Program-made: the position numbers and the translations under genes
Notes under the pieces: generated by a model
Told to the model about the DNA's origin: nothing
What the model saw: only the letters and a program-made list of their open reading frames with translations
Databases searched by the model: none
Shown here: positions 17,768 to 26,887 of the stretch, one piece after another
Numbering within the stretch: the stretch's first letter is position 1
Layout: each line of letters starts with the position of its first letter
NCBI RefSeq assembly: GCF_017315985.1
Contig: NZ_JAFLVR010000025.1
Location: 1-49,031 of the forward strand
DNA: 49,031 nucleotides
Direction: 5' to 3'
Source of the DNA: Candidatus Enterococcus murrayae
GTDB taxonomy: Bacteria; Bacillota; Bacilli; Lactobacillales; Enterococcaceae

Positions 17768-19117
17768 ATGGCAGTCGACCAACAAGAACTCGTGGGTTCA
17801 CAAAAAGGTGAACTAAAACGAACGATGACGTTCTTCCCGGCCCTTTCAACAGTAATGGGTACTGTAATTGGTGCAGGGGTATTCTTTAAAGCAGCCAGCG
17901 TAGCTGCAGTAACAGGGTCAACCAGCTTACACATGCTGTCTTGGTTCTTAGGCGGATTAATTAGTGTCTGTGCGGGATTAACTGGCGCGGAATTAGCTGC
18001 AGCGATTCCCGAAACTGGCGGGATGCTGCGCTACATTGAACGTGCGTATGGAGAATTTTGGAGCTTTTTACTTGGCTGGGCACAAGTAGTGATCTACTTC
18101 CCGGCGAACGTAGCAGCTTTAGCAATTATTTTTGCCACTCAATTTAAGAACCTATTCGGCATGAGTGATGCAACAATCATTCCAATCGCAATTGTCGCAG
18201 CAGCGTCGATCATGTTGATCAACTTCCTAGGTTCAAAGGCTGGCGGAATGTTCCAATCAATTACTCTAGTCTGTAAGCTGGTTCCTCTAGCATTAATCGT
18301 TATCTTCGGTCTGATGCGACAAGGAGATGTATCTGTCAGCTTGTTCCCAGTGCAAGCAGGTCCAGCAGTTGGCGGATTCGCTCCAGCATTAGGTGCCGGA
18401 CTTTTAGCAACCATGTTCGCTTATGATGGTTGGATCCACGTCGGAAACATCGCTGGCGAATTGAAAAAACCAGCTCGTGATTTGCCTCGTGCCATCGCTG
18501 GCGGAATCTTAGGAATCATGGCTGTTTATCTATTGGTTCAATTTGCCTTCCTGCGTACATTGGACATCTCTGCTCTTGCAGGTAACGAAAATGCGGCTAG
18601 TATGGTTGCTGGCAGAATTTTCGGCGGCATGGGCGGAAAATTAGTAACGATCGGTATCTTGATCTCAGTATATGGAACGATCAATGGCTACACGATGACA
18701 GGGATGCGTCTTCCTTACACAATGGGACTTGAAAAACAATTGCCATTCTCTGACAAATTAGTGAAGCTAAACAAAAATCACGTCCCTTACATTGCTGGTA
18801 TTTTAGAATTAGTAATCGCTATCGGTATGATGATGGTCGGCGGCTTCGATATGCTGACAGATATGCTGGTATTTGTTATCTGGATCTTCTACACTTTAGT
18901 ATTTATCGCGGTTATCAAATTAAGAAAAACAGAGCCAGATTTGGTTCGACCTTACAAAGTACCGCTTTATCCAATCATCCCAATCGTTGCGATCATTGGC
19001 GGAGTGTTCATTCTAGTCATGACATTGATTAATCAATTCCAATTAGCGATGATCGGTATCGCCATCACCGCTTTAGGGATTCCTTTCTACATCTATTTGA
19101 AGAAGAAATATAACTAA
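17768..19117 (+). CDS. APC-family amino-acid permease, SteT-like
   Basis: A 449-residue, roughly 12-span membrane transporter of the amino acid-polyamine-organocation superfamily. The first span carries the conserved GTVIGAGVFF motif of the family. Overall it resembles the L-type transporters such as the Bacillus serine/threonine exchanger SteT. It probably moves a neutral amino acid. Its position right after kbl-tdh suggests threonine or serine, but this is context only. ATG follows CAGGAGGAA. It has its own upstream region and a strong bidirectional terminator, so it is a single-gene unit. Confidence 0.85.
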   Translation: MAVDQQELVGSQKGELKRTMTFFPALSTVMGTVIGAGVFFKAASVAAVTGSTSLHMLSWFLGGLISVCAGLTGAELAAAIPETGGMLRYIERAYGEFWSFLLGWAQVVIYFPANVAALAIIFATQFKNLFGMSDATIIPIAIVAAASIMLINFLGSKAGGMFQSITLVCKLVPLALIVIFGLMRQGDVSVSLFPVQAGPAVGGFAPALGAGLLATMFAYDGWIHVGNIAGELKKPARDLPRAIAGGILGIMAVYLLVQFAFLRTLDISALAGNENAASMVAGRIFGGMGGKLVTIGILISVYGTINGYTMTGMRLPYTMGLEKQLPFSDKLVKLNKNHVPYIAGILELVIAIGMMMVGGFDMLTDMLVFVIWIFYTLVFIAVIKLRKTEPDLVRPYKVPLYPIIPIVAIIGGVFILVMTLINQFQLAMIGIAITALGIPFYIYLKKKYN

Positions 19118-19126
19118 TCAGTATCT

Positions 19127-19161
19127 AAAAAGCACGTCCAAACATCATGGACGTGCTTTTT
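19127..19161. terminator. Bidirectional terminator
   Basis: AAAAAGCACGTCC pairs perfectly with GGACGTGCTTTTT between convergent genes and serves both the permease and the thioesterase. Confidence 0.9.
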
Positions 19162-19162
19162 A

Positions 19163-19594
19163 TCATTCTTCTTTTGTTGATTCGTAGTAATCCAAAAATA
19201 ATTCGTGCAGGGCGGGGTGTGACTTACGCAGTTGCACCAAACGATTGGTCTCATAGGACATGAAGCAGTGCTGACTGGTACCTGTCGTGACTAGGCGCTC
19301 CCCATTATAAACCTGGTATTCAAAATCCAAGCGTGTACCGGTATATTTAGTGACGATCGGCTGAATCAAGACCTCATCGCCGAAGCGAACCATTTCTTTG
19401 TATTCGCAGCTGACCCCTAAGACTGGGATCATGATGCCGTCTGCTTCAACTTTTTCAAATGGACAATTCATAAAGGCCAATGCGTCAACGCGAGCTTCCT
19501 CAAACCACCGAATGTAATTCGAATGGTGGATGATTCCCATCTTGTCTGTTTCATAATAAAAAGGCTTGCGAAGATAGCCGGGATATTTTTCCAT
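19163..19594 (-). CDS. Acyl-CoA thioesterase, YbgC/4HBT family
   Basis: The 143-residue hot-dog-fold thioesterase has the family signature YYETDKMGIIHHSNYIRWFEEAR near the N-terminus, with Asp17 as the likely catalytic residue and the HHSNY motif following. Length is normal for the family. It hydrolyses acyl-CoA thioesters; the chain preference is unknown. The start codon lies two bases after the stop of nnrD, so the two form an operon. The pairing with a metabolite-repair enzyme suggests a general housekeeping role, which is inference. Confidence 0.88.
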   Translation of the reverse strand: MEKYPGYLRKPFYYETDKMGIIHHSNYIRWFEEARVDALAFMNCPFEKVEADGIMIPVLGVSCEYKEMVRFGDEVLIQPIVTKYTGTRLDFEYQVYNGERLVTTGTSQHCFMSYETNRLVQLRKSHPALHELFLDYYESTKEE

Positions 19595-19596
19595 GA

Positions 19597-20436
19597 TTAG
19601 TTCCTTTCCGTTGCAAATTTTTTCATGTAGCGAGGCAGTGACTCGCTAATAGAGGTGGGCAGGACAACATAATTATCCTTTGCTAGAGCATCACCGATCA
19701 GACTATGAAGATAGACTGCGGCAGCGATTGTATCGGTGTTTTTTTCAAACTGAGCCAAAAAACCGGTAATCATGCCTGCTAAGGTATCTCCCATGCCACC
19801 AGTCGCCATACCTGGATTGCCAAGCGGATTTTGATAATAGGCGACGGCGTCATCATAGATCGTGGTACGATGACTCTTCAAAACGATCTTAGCGCCTAAA
19901 AGTGCTTGTTTGGCGCGATTGTTTTCATTGGTCTGCTGGACAAAACTCAGTCCGCTCAAATGGGCCCACTCTGCTAAATGAGGAGTGAAGGTCGTTTGAG
20001 CAGGGAATTTCAGGGATAGCTTGTAATCACTGAACAAAGTGATGGCCGATCCATCGATCACCAACCATTGTTCAGCCTGCTGATTATTCAAGATTCCCTT
20101 CAGCAGCAACGCCATTTCCTTTGCTAAGCCAAGACCGGGTCCGATTAAGATCACATCAGCCTTATCCAGCACCTGATAGATTAATTTTGTCTCAGAAAAA
20201 TCGACTACCATTGCTTCAGGTAATCGTGCGTGGAGAGCACTGTGGTTTTCCTTCGCAGTGATGACGGTGGTAAGCCCCGCGCCGCTTTTAATGCAGGCTT
20301 CGGCACTCATGATAATCGCGCCGCCATATTGCTGATTGCCGCCGATCAAAACGACTCGCCCAAAGGTTCCTTTATGGGAAATCTCCGGTCGTTTTGTAAT
20401 CACTTTATGTAATATTTCTTCATTTAACTGAACCAT
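19597..20436 (-). CDS. nnrD: ADP-dependent NAD(P)H-hydrate dehydratase
   Basis: The 279-residue enzyme repairs damaged NAD(P)H hydrates using ADP. Family motifs are clear: IGGNQQYGGA near 31-40, a GPGLG loop at 99-103, TPHLAEWAHL at 151-160 and GNPGMATGGMGDTLAG with catalytic Asp217. It is the stand-alone dehydratase (YxkO type); the epimerase partner NnrE is not fused to it and is not in the window. It is the first gene of a two-gene minus-strand unit with the thioesterase. RBS is AGCAGGTG upstream of ATG. Confidence 0.92.
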   Translation of the reverse strand: MVQLNEEILHKVITKRPEISHKGTFGRVVLIGGNQQYGGAIIMSAEACIKSGAGLTTVITAKENHSALHARLPEAMVVDFSETKLIYQVLDKADVILIGPGLGLAKEMALLLKGILNNQQAEQWLVIDGSAITLFSDYKLSLKFPAQTTFTPHLAEWAHLSGLSFVQQTNENNRAKQALLGAKIVLKSHRTTIYDDAVAYYQNPLGNPGMATGGMGDTLAGMITGFLAQFEKNTDTIAAAVYLHSLIGDALAKDNYVVLPTSISESLPRYMKKFATERN

Positions 20437-20686
20437 CTAGGCACCTGCTTTCCTTCCCTACATTTTTATAAAAAAAGAAGATAGAAGTCGTTATGAGTAA
20501 CATTATAAGGGAAAATGAAGAGACTGTACCAGTATTTCTTAAAGAGTTTTCATTTTTATTCTATGGAATAGAGTGCTATCATTATAGTGGTTTAATTAAA
20601 GAATGTCAGTTCAACTTTTCGCAGGTTACTAAGAAGAGAAGGACAGGATAATTCATTCTTTAAAACGAATAGGGAGGAATCTTTCA

Positions 20687-22099
20687 ATGACAATCGATTT
20701 TAAAAAAGAAGTCGAAGCACGTAAAGATGATCTATTAGCGGATCTATTCACTTTATTGCGCATTAAAAGTGAACGTGAAGACGACAAAGCAACCAAGGAA
20801 GCACCATTCGGACCTGGTCCGGTCGAAGCATTAGAAAAAATGCTTGAGATCGCAGAACGTGATGGCTTTACAACCAAAAATGTCGACAACTATGCCGGCC
20901 ATTTTGATTACGGTGACGGGGACGAAACCTTAGGAATCTTCGGTCACTTAGATGTGGTACCTGCTGGTGACGGTTGGGATTCAGATCCTTACGAACCAGA
21001 AATTCGCGACGGCAAATTGTATGCCCGTGGTTCAAGCGATGACAAAGGCCCATCAGTTGCGGCTTACTATGCGGTAAAAATCATTAAAGAATTAGGCCTG
21101 CCAATCTCTAAAAAAATCCGTTTCGTCTTCGGTACTGACGAAGAAAGCGGCTGGGGAGATATGGATTATTACTTTGAACATGAAGAAAAACCGGACTTTG
21201 GTTTCTCACCAGATGCCTACTTCCCAATCATCAACGGTGAAAAAGGGAATGTAACTATGATTCCTCATTTTGACGGTACTAACGGAACTTCTTACGTATT
21301 AGTAAGCTTCGAAGCTGGTTTACGTGAAAACATGGTTCCCGGCAATGCTGTTGCTGAAGTAAAGGTTGCAGACACAGACGCTGCTGAAAAATTAGCAAAA
21401 GACTTCGCAGACTATGTAGAAAACAATCCAGTCAGCGGAAAAGCAGACGTATCTGGTTCAACAGTTACACTGCATCTAGATGGAAAAGCTGCTCATGGTG
21501 CTAGTCCTCAGCTAGGTACGAATGCTGGTACATTCTTGGCAGTGTTCTTAAACAATTATGACTTCGACAAAGGTGCGAAGGCCTTTATTGAAAACAGCGC
21601 AAACTACATCCATGAAGATGTTTACGGAAAGAAATTAGGCGTTGATTTCAACAATGAAAAAATGGGCGAATTGACCATGAATGCTGGAATCTTCAGCTTC
21701 AAGGATGGTCAAGACAACGACAACCGTATTACCTTGAACTTCCGTTATCCTAAAGGCACGACAGCAGAAGAAATCAAGGCAAAATTAGAAGAATTATTTG
21801 GCTCAGCCGTGAAAGTGACTCAAGGCGGACATCATATGACCCCTCACTATGTACCAGTAGATGATCCATTGGTATCTACATTGTTGGATACTTTTGAAGA
21901 ACATACAGGTATCAAAGGGGAAGAAATGGTCATCGGCGGCGGAACATTTGGACGTCTATTAGAACGCGGTGTTGCTTACGGTGCACAATTCCCTGGCTTT
22001 GAAGATACCATGCACCAAGCCAACGAATACATGTCAGTTGAAGACATTTTGAATTCTGCAGTGATTTATGCAGATGCAATTTATCGTTTAGTTAAGTAA
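20687..22099 (+). CDS. pepV: Dipeptidase PepV
   Basis: A 470-residue M20-family metallopeptidase with the length and features of lactic-acid-bacterial PepV, a cytoplasmic dizinc dipeptidase of broad specificity. Zinc ligands and catalytic residues are visible: His87 and Asp89 in GHLDVVPAG, Asp118-Asp119 in RGSSDDKGP, the Glu pair in GTDEESGW at 149-155, and the C-terminal His in MHQANEY near 442. It frees amino acids from dipeptides in peptide nutrition. ATG follows GGGAGGAA. It is a single-gene unit ending in a very strong terminator. Confidence 0.95.
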   Translation: MTIDFKKEVEARKDDLLADLFTLLRIKSEREDDKATKEAPFGPGPVEALEKMLEIAERDGFTTKNVDNYAGHFDYGDGDETLGIFGHLDVVPAGDGWDSDPYEPEIRDGKLYARGSSDDKGPSVAAYYAVKIIKELGLPISKKIRFVFGTDEESGWGDMDYYFEHEEKPDFGFSPDAYFPIINGEKGNVTMIPHFDGTNGTSYVLVSFEAGLRENMVPGNAVAEVKVADTDAAEKLAKDFADYVENNPVSGKADVSGSTVTLHLDGKAAHGASPQLGTNAGTFLAVFLNNYDFDKGAKAFIENSANYIHEDVYGKKLGVDFNNEKMGELTMNAGIFSFKDGQDNDNRITLNFRYPKGTTAEEIKAKLEELFGSAVKVTQGGHHMTPHYVPVDDPLVSTLLDTFEEHTGIKGEEMVIGGGTFGRLLERGVAYGAQFPGFEDTMHQANEYMSVEDILNSAVIYADAIYRLVK

Positions 22100-22108
22100 G
22101 CAGACGAT

Positions 22109-22147
22109 GAAACGCCCCCCACAATTTGTGATTGTGGGGGGCGTTTC
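22109..22147. terminator. Terminator after pepV
   Basis: A perfect 17-base inverted repeat (GAAACGCCCCCCACAAT and its complement) around TTGTG. The T tail is short, TTTCTTGT. Confidence 0.85.
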
Positions 22148-22240
22148 TTGTAAAAAAGAAGCGCTGATCAGGATTGGCATAAATGAGATTCCTGTTGTAT
22201 GCTTTTTGAGAAAGCAGTAGATAATAGGGAGAGGGATTAA

Positions 22241-23161
22241 ATGAAGAAGAGACCAATTATTTTAAGTACAGATCCAGGAATTGATGATGCAGTAGCAATC
22301 GCGCTAGCCCTTTTTAGCGAGGAGCTGGAGGTAAAGCTGATTTGTCCGATTTTTGGAAATGTCAGTATAGAAAACACAAAAGCCAATACCGAAAAGCTGT
22401 TAACTCTCTACCAAAAGAAGCCTAAAATCGTAATGGGAAGCTCGCGGCCGCTTTTAAGAGAACCGATCAATGCGAGCGAGATTCATGGAGAGTCAGGAAT
22501 GGACGGCTACAAGTTTCCTGATCCGACCATTTTTACAGATAATACCCAGACAGCAGTCGAGGCTATGCATGAGGTGGTGGAGCAGGAAGAGAAGACTACG
22601 CTGGTCGGAATTGGGCCATTAACGGACCTAGCTCTGTTTATTCATCTCTATCCGCAAGATCTAGCGAAGATCGAGCAAATCGTTGTGATGGGCGGCAGCT
22701 TAGGACGAGGAAATTACGGAGTGTTGTCTGAGTTTAATTTTGCGGCCGATCCTGAAGCGGCCAAGATTGTTTTCAATAGCGGCGTGCCTATTCGAGTAGC
22801 ACCACTAGAAGTAGGTGATCAAGCAAAGATCATGCCTAAGGTTGCGGCCAAAATCAAAAGCTACGGGGAAATTGGAGAAATGATTTATCAATTGTTTACG
22901 AAATATCGCAGCGGCAGCTTTGAAGCTGGTTTAAATATGTATGATGCGCTGGCGATCGCTTTAATTTTGAAGCCGGAGATATTTGAGCTGGCTGAAACGA
23001 GAGTTGAGATCGAGACAGCCGCTACCTACACTTATGGCGCCTCGTTGATCGACCTTAACAATTATCTAAGCCTGCCGGCAAATGCAGAAGTAGCCGTCAA
23101 CGTCGAAGCACAGCTGTTTGAACAATGGTTTATTGATACTCTGGCAAGGACTGCAAAATAA
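22241..23161 (+). CDS. Inosine/uridine-type nucleoside hydrolase
   Basis: The 306-residue enzyme splits ribonucleosides into base and ribose. The family signature STDPGIDDAVAI at 9-20 holds the calcium-binding aspartates (Asp11, Asp15, Asp16). The substrate loop and the C-terminal MYDALAIALIL, with its metal Asp, are present. It resembles the RihC/RihA group; base preference cannot be decided. ATG follows GGGAGAGG. Single gene between two terminators; a role in nucleoside salvage is implied. Confidence 0.9.
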   Translation: MKKRPIILSTDPGIDDAVAIALALFSEELEVKLICPIFGNVSIENTKANTEKLLTLYQKKPKIVMGSSRPLLREPINASEIHGESGMDGYKFPDPTIFTDNTQTAVEAMHEVVEQEEKTTLVGIGPLTDLALFIHLYPQDLAKIEQIVVMGGSLGRGNYGVLSEFNFAADPEAAKIVFNSGVPIRVAPLEVGDQAKIMPKVAAKIKSYGEIGEMIYQLFTKYRSGSFEAGLNMYDALAIALILKPEIFELAETRVEIETAATYTYGASLIDLNNYLSLPANAEVAVNVEAQLFEQWFIDTLARTAK

Positions 23162-23196
23162 GAAGACCTGTTTTGATACTTTCCCTTTGGGTATTA

Positions 23197-23232
23197 AAAT
23201 AGCGTATGCCGATTTATTGGCATACGCTATTT
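23197..23232. terminator. Bidirectional terminator
   Basis: AAATAGCGTATGCC pairs perfectly with GGCATACGCTATTT between two convergent genes. Confidence 0.88.
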
Positions 23233-23568
23233 CTATTCACTGATGATGCGATCAATACTTAAAACAGCACCAGTCTTGGCATCTGCTGTAAATTCATAGG
23301 CCACCAACTGATTGTCTTCTGTTCGAGTGATTCCGCCCGAAAGAACATCCATCGTGATCGCAAATTTTTGCTTGTGCTCCGTATCAAAGGAAATCCAAGA
23401 CCCTTCGATGGGACCTTCCTTCAAAAAAGCTTCTTTGATTTGATCTAAAACTTTATCTGGGGACATTTTTTGTTTTTTTCGATAATAATGGTTCGCAGCG
23501 ATACCTGCAGCTAAGCCGATTGATGAGCCGACGGCAAGGCCTTGTGCGAATTTTTTAGTCTTCTCCAT
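23233..23568 (-). CDS. Membrane-anchored PepSY-like small protein
   Basis: The 111-residue product has a basic start followed by one hydrophobic span (LAVGSSIGLAAGIAANHYY, residues 10-28). A helical linker and a C-terminal half resembling a PepSY domain follow: VAYEFTADAKTGAVLSIDRI is the usual closing strand pattern. PepSY proteins are extracytoplasmic and often modulate proteases or sense envelope state. ATG is preceded by GGAGGGTAC. It converges on the nucleoside hydrolase and diverges from the thioredoxin gene. The fold call is moderate and the role unknown. Confidence 0.65.
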   Translation of the reverse strand: MEKTKKFAQGLAVGSSIGLAAGIAANHYYRKKQKMSPDKVLDQIKEAFLKEGPIEGSWISFDTEHKQKFAITMDVLSGGITRTEDNQLVAYEFTADAKTGAVLSIDRIISE

Positions 23569-23831
23569 AGTACCCTCCTCCTTGTTAGTCTTATTTTTAA
23601 TACGGTAGTCCGTTTTCCGCTAAACTACAAGTAAAACAGACAACGAATCGATTTAGTCTACGCCTTATTCTACCATTGTTACAATCAAATTTGAAAAGGA
23701 TATGTCATTATTTCTCATAAAAATGGAAAGTCTGACGAGATTATCAGATTTGTTTCTGACTGAGTGACCTTCTTTCTCAAAAAGAACGAAAAGTGTATAA
23801 TCAAGGTAGTAAATGAAAAGGTCGTGACGGA

Positions 23832-24149
23832 ATGATTATTCCAAAAAGTATTGAAGAGTTAGCCGATTATGCACAAAAAGGGAAGAATGTGTTTTTCTTT
23901 ACTGCGGACTGGTGTGGTGATTGCCATTTCATCAAGCCTCAGATGCCGGAGATCGAAGCAGAATTTCCGCAGTTTAAATTTATTCAAGTGGATCGGGATG
24001 AGTATATCGATGTGGCAGCAGAGTGGAATATCTTTGGAATCCCTAGTTTTGTCGTAGTAAATGATGGGGAAGAATTAGGCCGATTGGTCAATAAAAATCG
24101 TAAAACCAAGGACGAAATCGCTGGCTTTTTACAACGAGTGGAAGGGTAG
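23832..24149 (+). CDS. Thioredoxin-like protein, YtpP type
   Basis: A 105-residue thioredoxin fold with active site WCGDC (Cys28, Cys31), the cis-proline motif GIPSF and normal length. The GD between the cysteines differs from GP of classical thioredoxin and suits the YtpP-like group. It probably reduces protein disulfides in the cytoplasm. The Usp gene follows nine bases after its stop and ytpR lies further on; in Bacillus, ytpP and ytpR are also neighbours, which supports the subtype. TATAAT at about 23796 is a possible -10. Confidence 0.85.
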   Translation: MIIPKSIEELADYAQKGKNVFFFTADWCGDCHFIKPQMPEIEAEFPQFKFIQVDRDEYIDVAAEWNIFGIPSFVVVNDGEELGRLVNKNRKTKDEIAGFLQRVEG

Positions 24150-24158
24150 GAGATCCTT

Positions 24159-24614
24159 ATGTTCACACAATCATATCAAAATATCTTAGTGGGAATCGAT
24201 GGCAGCGATCAAGCGATGGAAGCATTCAAAAAAGCATTAGCCGTCGCTAAACGAAATCAAGGTACCGTTTATGTCGCAAATGTGATCGATCATCAAATCT
24301 ATACGTTCATGAGTTATTCACCATTGAACGAAAACATCATGGATCAGCTAGCCGCAGACGCCAAAGAGCTGATCAATCAGTGCAAGGCAATTGGAAAAGA
24401 TTTTGGTTATACAAAGATCGAAGGAATCATCGCTTATGGCTCAGCGAAAGAAGCTATGGCAAAAACCTTGCCTGAAAAATACGACATTGATTTAGTGATG
24501 GTCGGACAATCTGGATTAAACGCGGTTGAACGCTTTATGACTGGCAGTGTTGCCAGCTATGTGATCAAGGAAGCGTTGTGTGATGTATTGATCGTTCATC
24601 CAAGTGCCGAATAA
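24159..24614 (+). CDS. Universal stress protein (UspA family)
   Basis: A single Usp domain of 151 residues. It begins with the usual strand ILVGIDGSDQAMEAF and ends with the nucleotide-binding pattern GQSGLNAVERFMTGSVA, which fits the ATP-binding subgroup (G-x2-G-x9-G-S). Usp proteins support survival under starvation and stress; the mechanism varies. It is cotranscribed with the thioredoxin (nine-base gap, RBS TAGGAGAT) and is closed by a terminator that begins at its stop codon. Confidence 0.9.
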   Translation: MFTQSYQNILVGIDGSDQAMEAFKKALAVAKRNQGTVYVANVIDHQIYTFMSYSPLNENIMDQLAADAKELINQCKAIGKDFGYTKIEGIIAYGSAKEAMAKTLPEKYDIDLVMVGQSGLNAVERFMTGSVASYVIKEALCDVLIVHPSAE

Positions 24615-24640
24615 AAGCTGGCTTGACCAGCTTTTTATTT
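24613..24640 (+). terminator. Terminator of the thioredoxin-usp operon
   Basis: AAAAGCTGG pairs with CCAGCTTTT around CTTGA, overlapping the Usp stop codon. Confidence 0.8.
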
Positions 24641-24723
24641 GAGAAAAAAGATGAAAAAAATCTCATGCAAAAGTCCCATTAGATTTGTTAAGATACGAGA
24701 GGACGACGACTGGAGGTAAAAAC

Positions 24724-25335
24724 GTGATTTTTGCGTATAATAAACAAAATGTTGGCGATACATTAATGGTAATCGTCAAAAACGATGAAAACAAAGAAAA
24801 CAAAACTGAAAGAAAAGGTGCCGTTGCACGTATCCAAACGACTGATGGTACAACAGTAGCCTGGAACTTTTTCAATGTTTCTGACTATCTAGCGCTTCAT
24901 GGCAATGGTCAAGTAGAGCTGACAGAAACAGAGATTGAAGTATTGAATGAGCAATTAAAGTTGGCTGGATTTGAAGAACGCTTAGTTGCGGATCTCTCAC
25001 CAAAATTTGTAGTGGGCTATGTAAAGACGTGTGTAGATCACCCGGATTCAGACCACCTGCATATCACAGAAACAGAGATTGATGGCGGTGAAACATTGCA
25101 AATCGTTTGCGGCGCGCCGAATATTGAGGCTGGACAAAAGGTCGTTGTAGCCAAACCAGGTGCTATGATGCCGGACGGTATGATGATTTGGCCGGGTAGC
25201 TTGCGTGGTGTAGAAAGCTTTGGGATGATTTGTTCAGCGAAAGAGCTGCACTTGCCTAATGCACCTGAGAAAAAAGGCATCTTAGTTTTAGATGAAGACG
25301 CTAAGGTTGGCGAAAAATTTCAAGTTGGCAAATAG
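24724..25335 (+). CDS. ytpR: YtpR-type tRNA-binding domain protein
   Basis: A 203-residue protein starting at GTG 24724, chosen because TGGAGGT lies just before it. The N-terminal half is a DUF4479-type domain. The C-terminal half (about residue 90 on) is a tRNA-binding OB fold like that of the phenylalanyl-tRNA synthetase beta chain: VGYVKTCVDHPDSDHLHITE, then IVCGAPNIEAGQKVVVA and ICSAKELHLP. It lacks synthetase domains. The role of YtpR is not established. Monocistronic, with its own terminator. Confidence 0.9.
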   Translation: MIFAYNKQNVGDTLMVIVKNDENKENKTERKGAVARIQTTDGTTVAWNFFNVSDYLALHGNGQVELTETEIEVLNEQLKLAGFEERLVADLSPKFVVGYVKTCVDHPDSDHLHITETEIDGGETLQIVCGAPNIEAGQKVVVAKPGAMMPDGMMIWPGSLRGVESFGMICSAKELHLPNAPEKKGILVLDEDAKVGEKFQVGK

Positions 25336-25340
25336 AAAGA

Positions 25341-25388
25341 AGCACCACTTTAACATCCAGATGGATTTTTAAAGTGGCGCTTTTTTTA
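25341..25388 (+). terminator. Terminator after ytpR
   Basis: AGCACCACTTTA and TAAAGTGGCGCT pair with one mismatch; seven T follow. Confidence 0.75.
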
Positions 25389-25407
25389 TTTATAGACAGG
25401 TAAGTAG

Positions 25408-25440
25408 AAGAGCTGCTGAAGTGATTCTTCAGCAGCTCTT
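25408..25440 (-). terminator. Hairpin downstream of htrA
   Basis: AAGAGCTGCTGAAG pairs perfectly with CTTCAGCAGCTCTT around TGATT. The T tail on the minus strand is weak. Confidence 0.6.
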
Positions 25441-25450
25441 CCCATTGTTC

Positions 25451-26752
25451 CTATTGGTTACTTTTCTGTTGTGAGTTTGATTTCAATGAATTTGCATCAA
25501 TGCTCAATTTAACTGAAACAGTATTTTTCTTGTCTTGACGATAGTAAGTAATTTTTACAGTATCGCCCACTTTGTGTTTATACAATTCAGATTGCAATTC
25601 GACACCTGACGAAACGTCTGTATCATCAATTTTTGTAATTACATCATATTTTTTCAAGCCCGCTTGATCAGCTGGGGTAGACGATTGAACACTGCCGATA
25701 ACGACACCTTGAGTAACAGAGCTTGGCACCTTAACAATCTCACTAACTTGTTCCGTTGACAGATCAGAAAGATTAGCCATCGTGATACCTAGCGCTGGAC
25801 GAATGACTTTTCCATCTTTTTCTAGTTGATTGATAACATTTACAACATCGTTACTTGGAATAGCAAAACCAATACCTTCAACGCTGACATTTGATTCTGT
25901 TTGAACAATCTTACTTGAGTTGATTCCAACTACCTGTCCAGCCATATTAACTAGCGGACCGCCAGAGTTACCTGGGTTAATCGCAGCATCTGTTTGAATC
26001 GCATTGATGTTGACCGTTTGGCCTTCATCATTTTGGTTGACTACTTGGCGGTTCAAGGAAGAGATGATTCCAGAAGTAACAGAGTTTGCATATTGAGAAC
26101 CTAGCGGAGAACCTAATGCAATCGCTGGTTCACCAACCTTCAAGCTGCTGGAATCACCAAAGGTAGCCGGTTTGATGTTAGCCACTTTATCAGATTCTAC
26201 TTTTAAAACAGCCAAGTCAGTATAAGGATCTGTCCCAACCAAGGTTGCTTTAACTTTCGAGCCGTCTTTTAATAGTACTTCGAGCCCATCTTGTTTTTCC
26301 ACAACGTGATTATTTGTTACGATATAGGCTGTTTTACCTTCAAGCTTGTAAATAACCCCCGAGCCTTCTGAAGCTTCCTCAAGCTGACCATTATCATCCT
26401 GCGATTGCTGGTCGTCATTTCCATTGCCGAAAATATCAGAGAAGCCGCCTAAGCCGCTTTGTGATTGCTGTTTCTGCAAGTTGATAACAGAAACGACTGC
26501 ATCTTGTACTTTGCTGGCCGCTTCGGTAATATCAGAATTCACATCAACCTTCATATTGCTGACTTTTGTATTGCCGGCACTTGGCGAACCACTCGCATTT
26601 TGGTTATTTGGGGAAAGCAGCGAACCATTCGCTACATAAAAAATTCCAAATGTTAAAACGGCACCGAGCACACCGCCTAATAAACTAATCCCAAACCGTC
26701 TAAAAAAACCAGGTGACTTTTTGGGTGTTGGGGTAATATCTTTTCTTATCAT
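25451..26752 (-). CDS. htrA: HtrA/DegP-type membrane serine protease
   Basis: A 433-residue envelope quality-control protease. It is anchored by an N-terminal span (about 20-42), followed by a low-complexity Ser/Gln/Asn linker. The trypsin-like domain has His149 in TNNHVVEK, Asp179 in DPYTDLAVLK and Ser263 in GNSGGPLV. One PDZ domain occupies about 320-410. This is the usual layout of the single HtrA of cocci, which degrades misfolded secreted proteins outside the membrane. The start is set at ATG 26752 because GGTGGAGG lies just before; a longer GTG frame would bury it. The upstream spacer shared with rlmH holds a DnaA-box cluster. Confidence 0.93.
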   Translation of the reverse strand: MIRKDITPTPKKSPGFFRRFGISLLGGVLGAVLTFGIFYVANGSLLSPNNQNASGSPSAGNTKVSNMKVDVNSDITEAASKVQDAVVSVINLQKQQSQSGLGGFSDIFGNGNDDQQSQDDNGQLEEASEGSGVIYKLEGKTAYIVTNNHVVEKQDGLEVLLKDGSKVKATLVGTDPYTDLAVLKVESDKVANIKPATFGDSSSLKVGEPAIALGSPLGSQYANSVTSGIISSLNRQVVNQNDEGQTVNINAIQTDAAINPGNSGGPLVNMAGQVVGINSSKIVQTESNVSVEGIGFAIPSNDVVNVINQLEKDGKVIRPALGITMANLSDLSTEQVSEIVKVPSSVTQGVVIGSVQSSTPADQAGLKKYDVITKIDDTDVSSGVELQSELYKHKVGDTVKITYYRQDKKNTVSVKLSIDANSLKSNSQQKSNQ

Positions 26753-26887
26753 ATTTTCCTCCACCTCTACTATAAATTAAGTTATATTGAGTATAGTATT
26801 TTTGTATAAGCTAAGTCTACTACAGCGATTTGACTTTTTTATGAAAAAGTTTCGGAGGAAAATGTAGATAAATGATAAAAAAGCTGG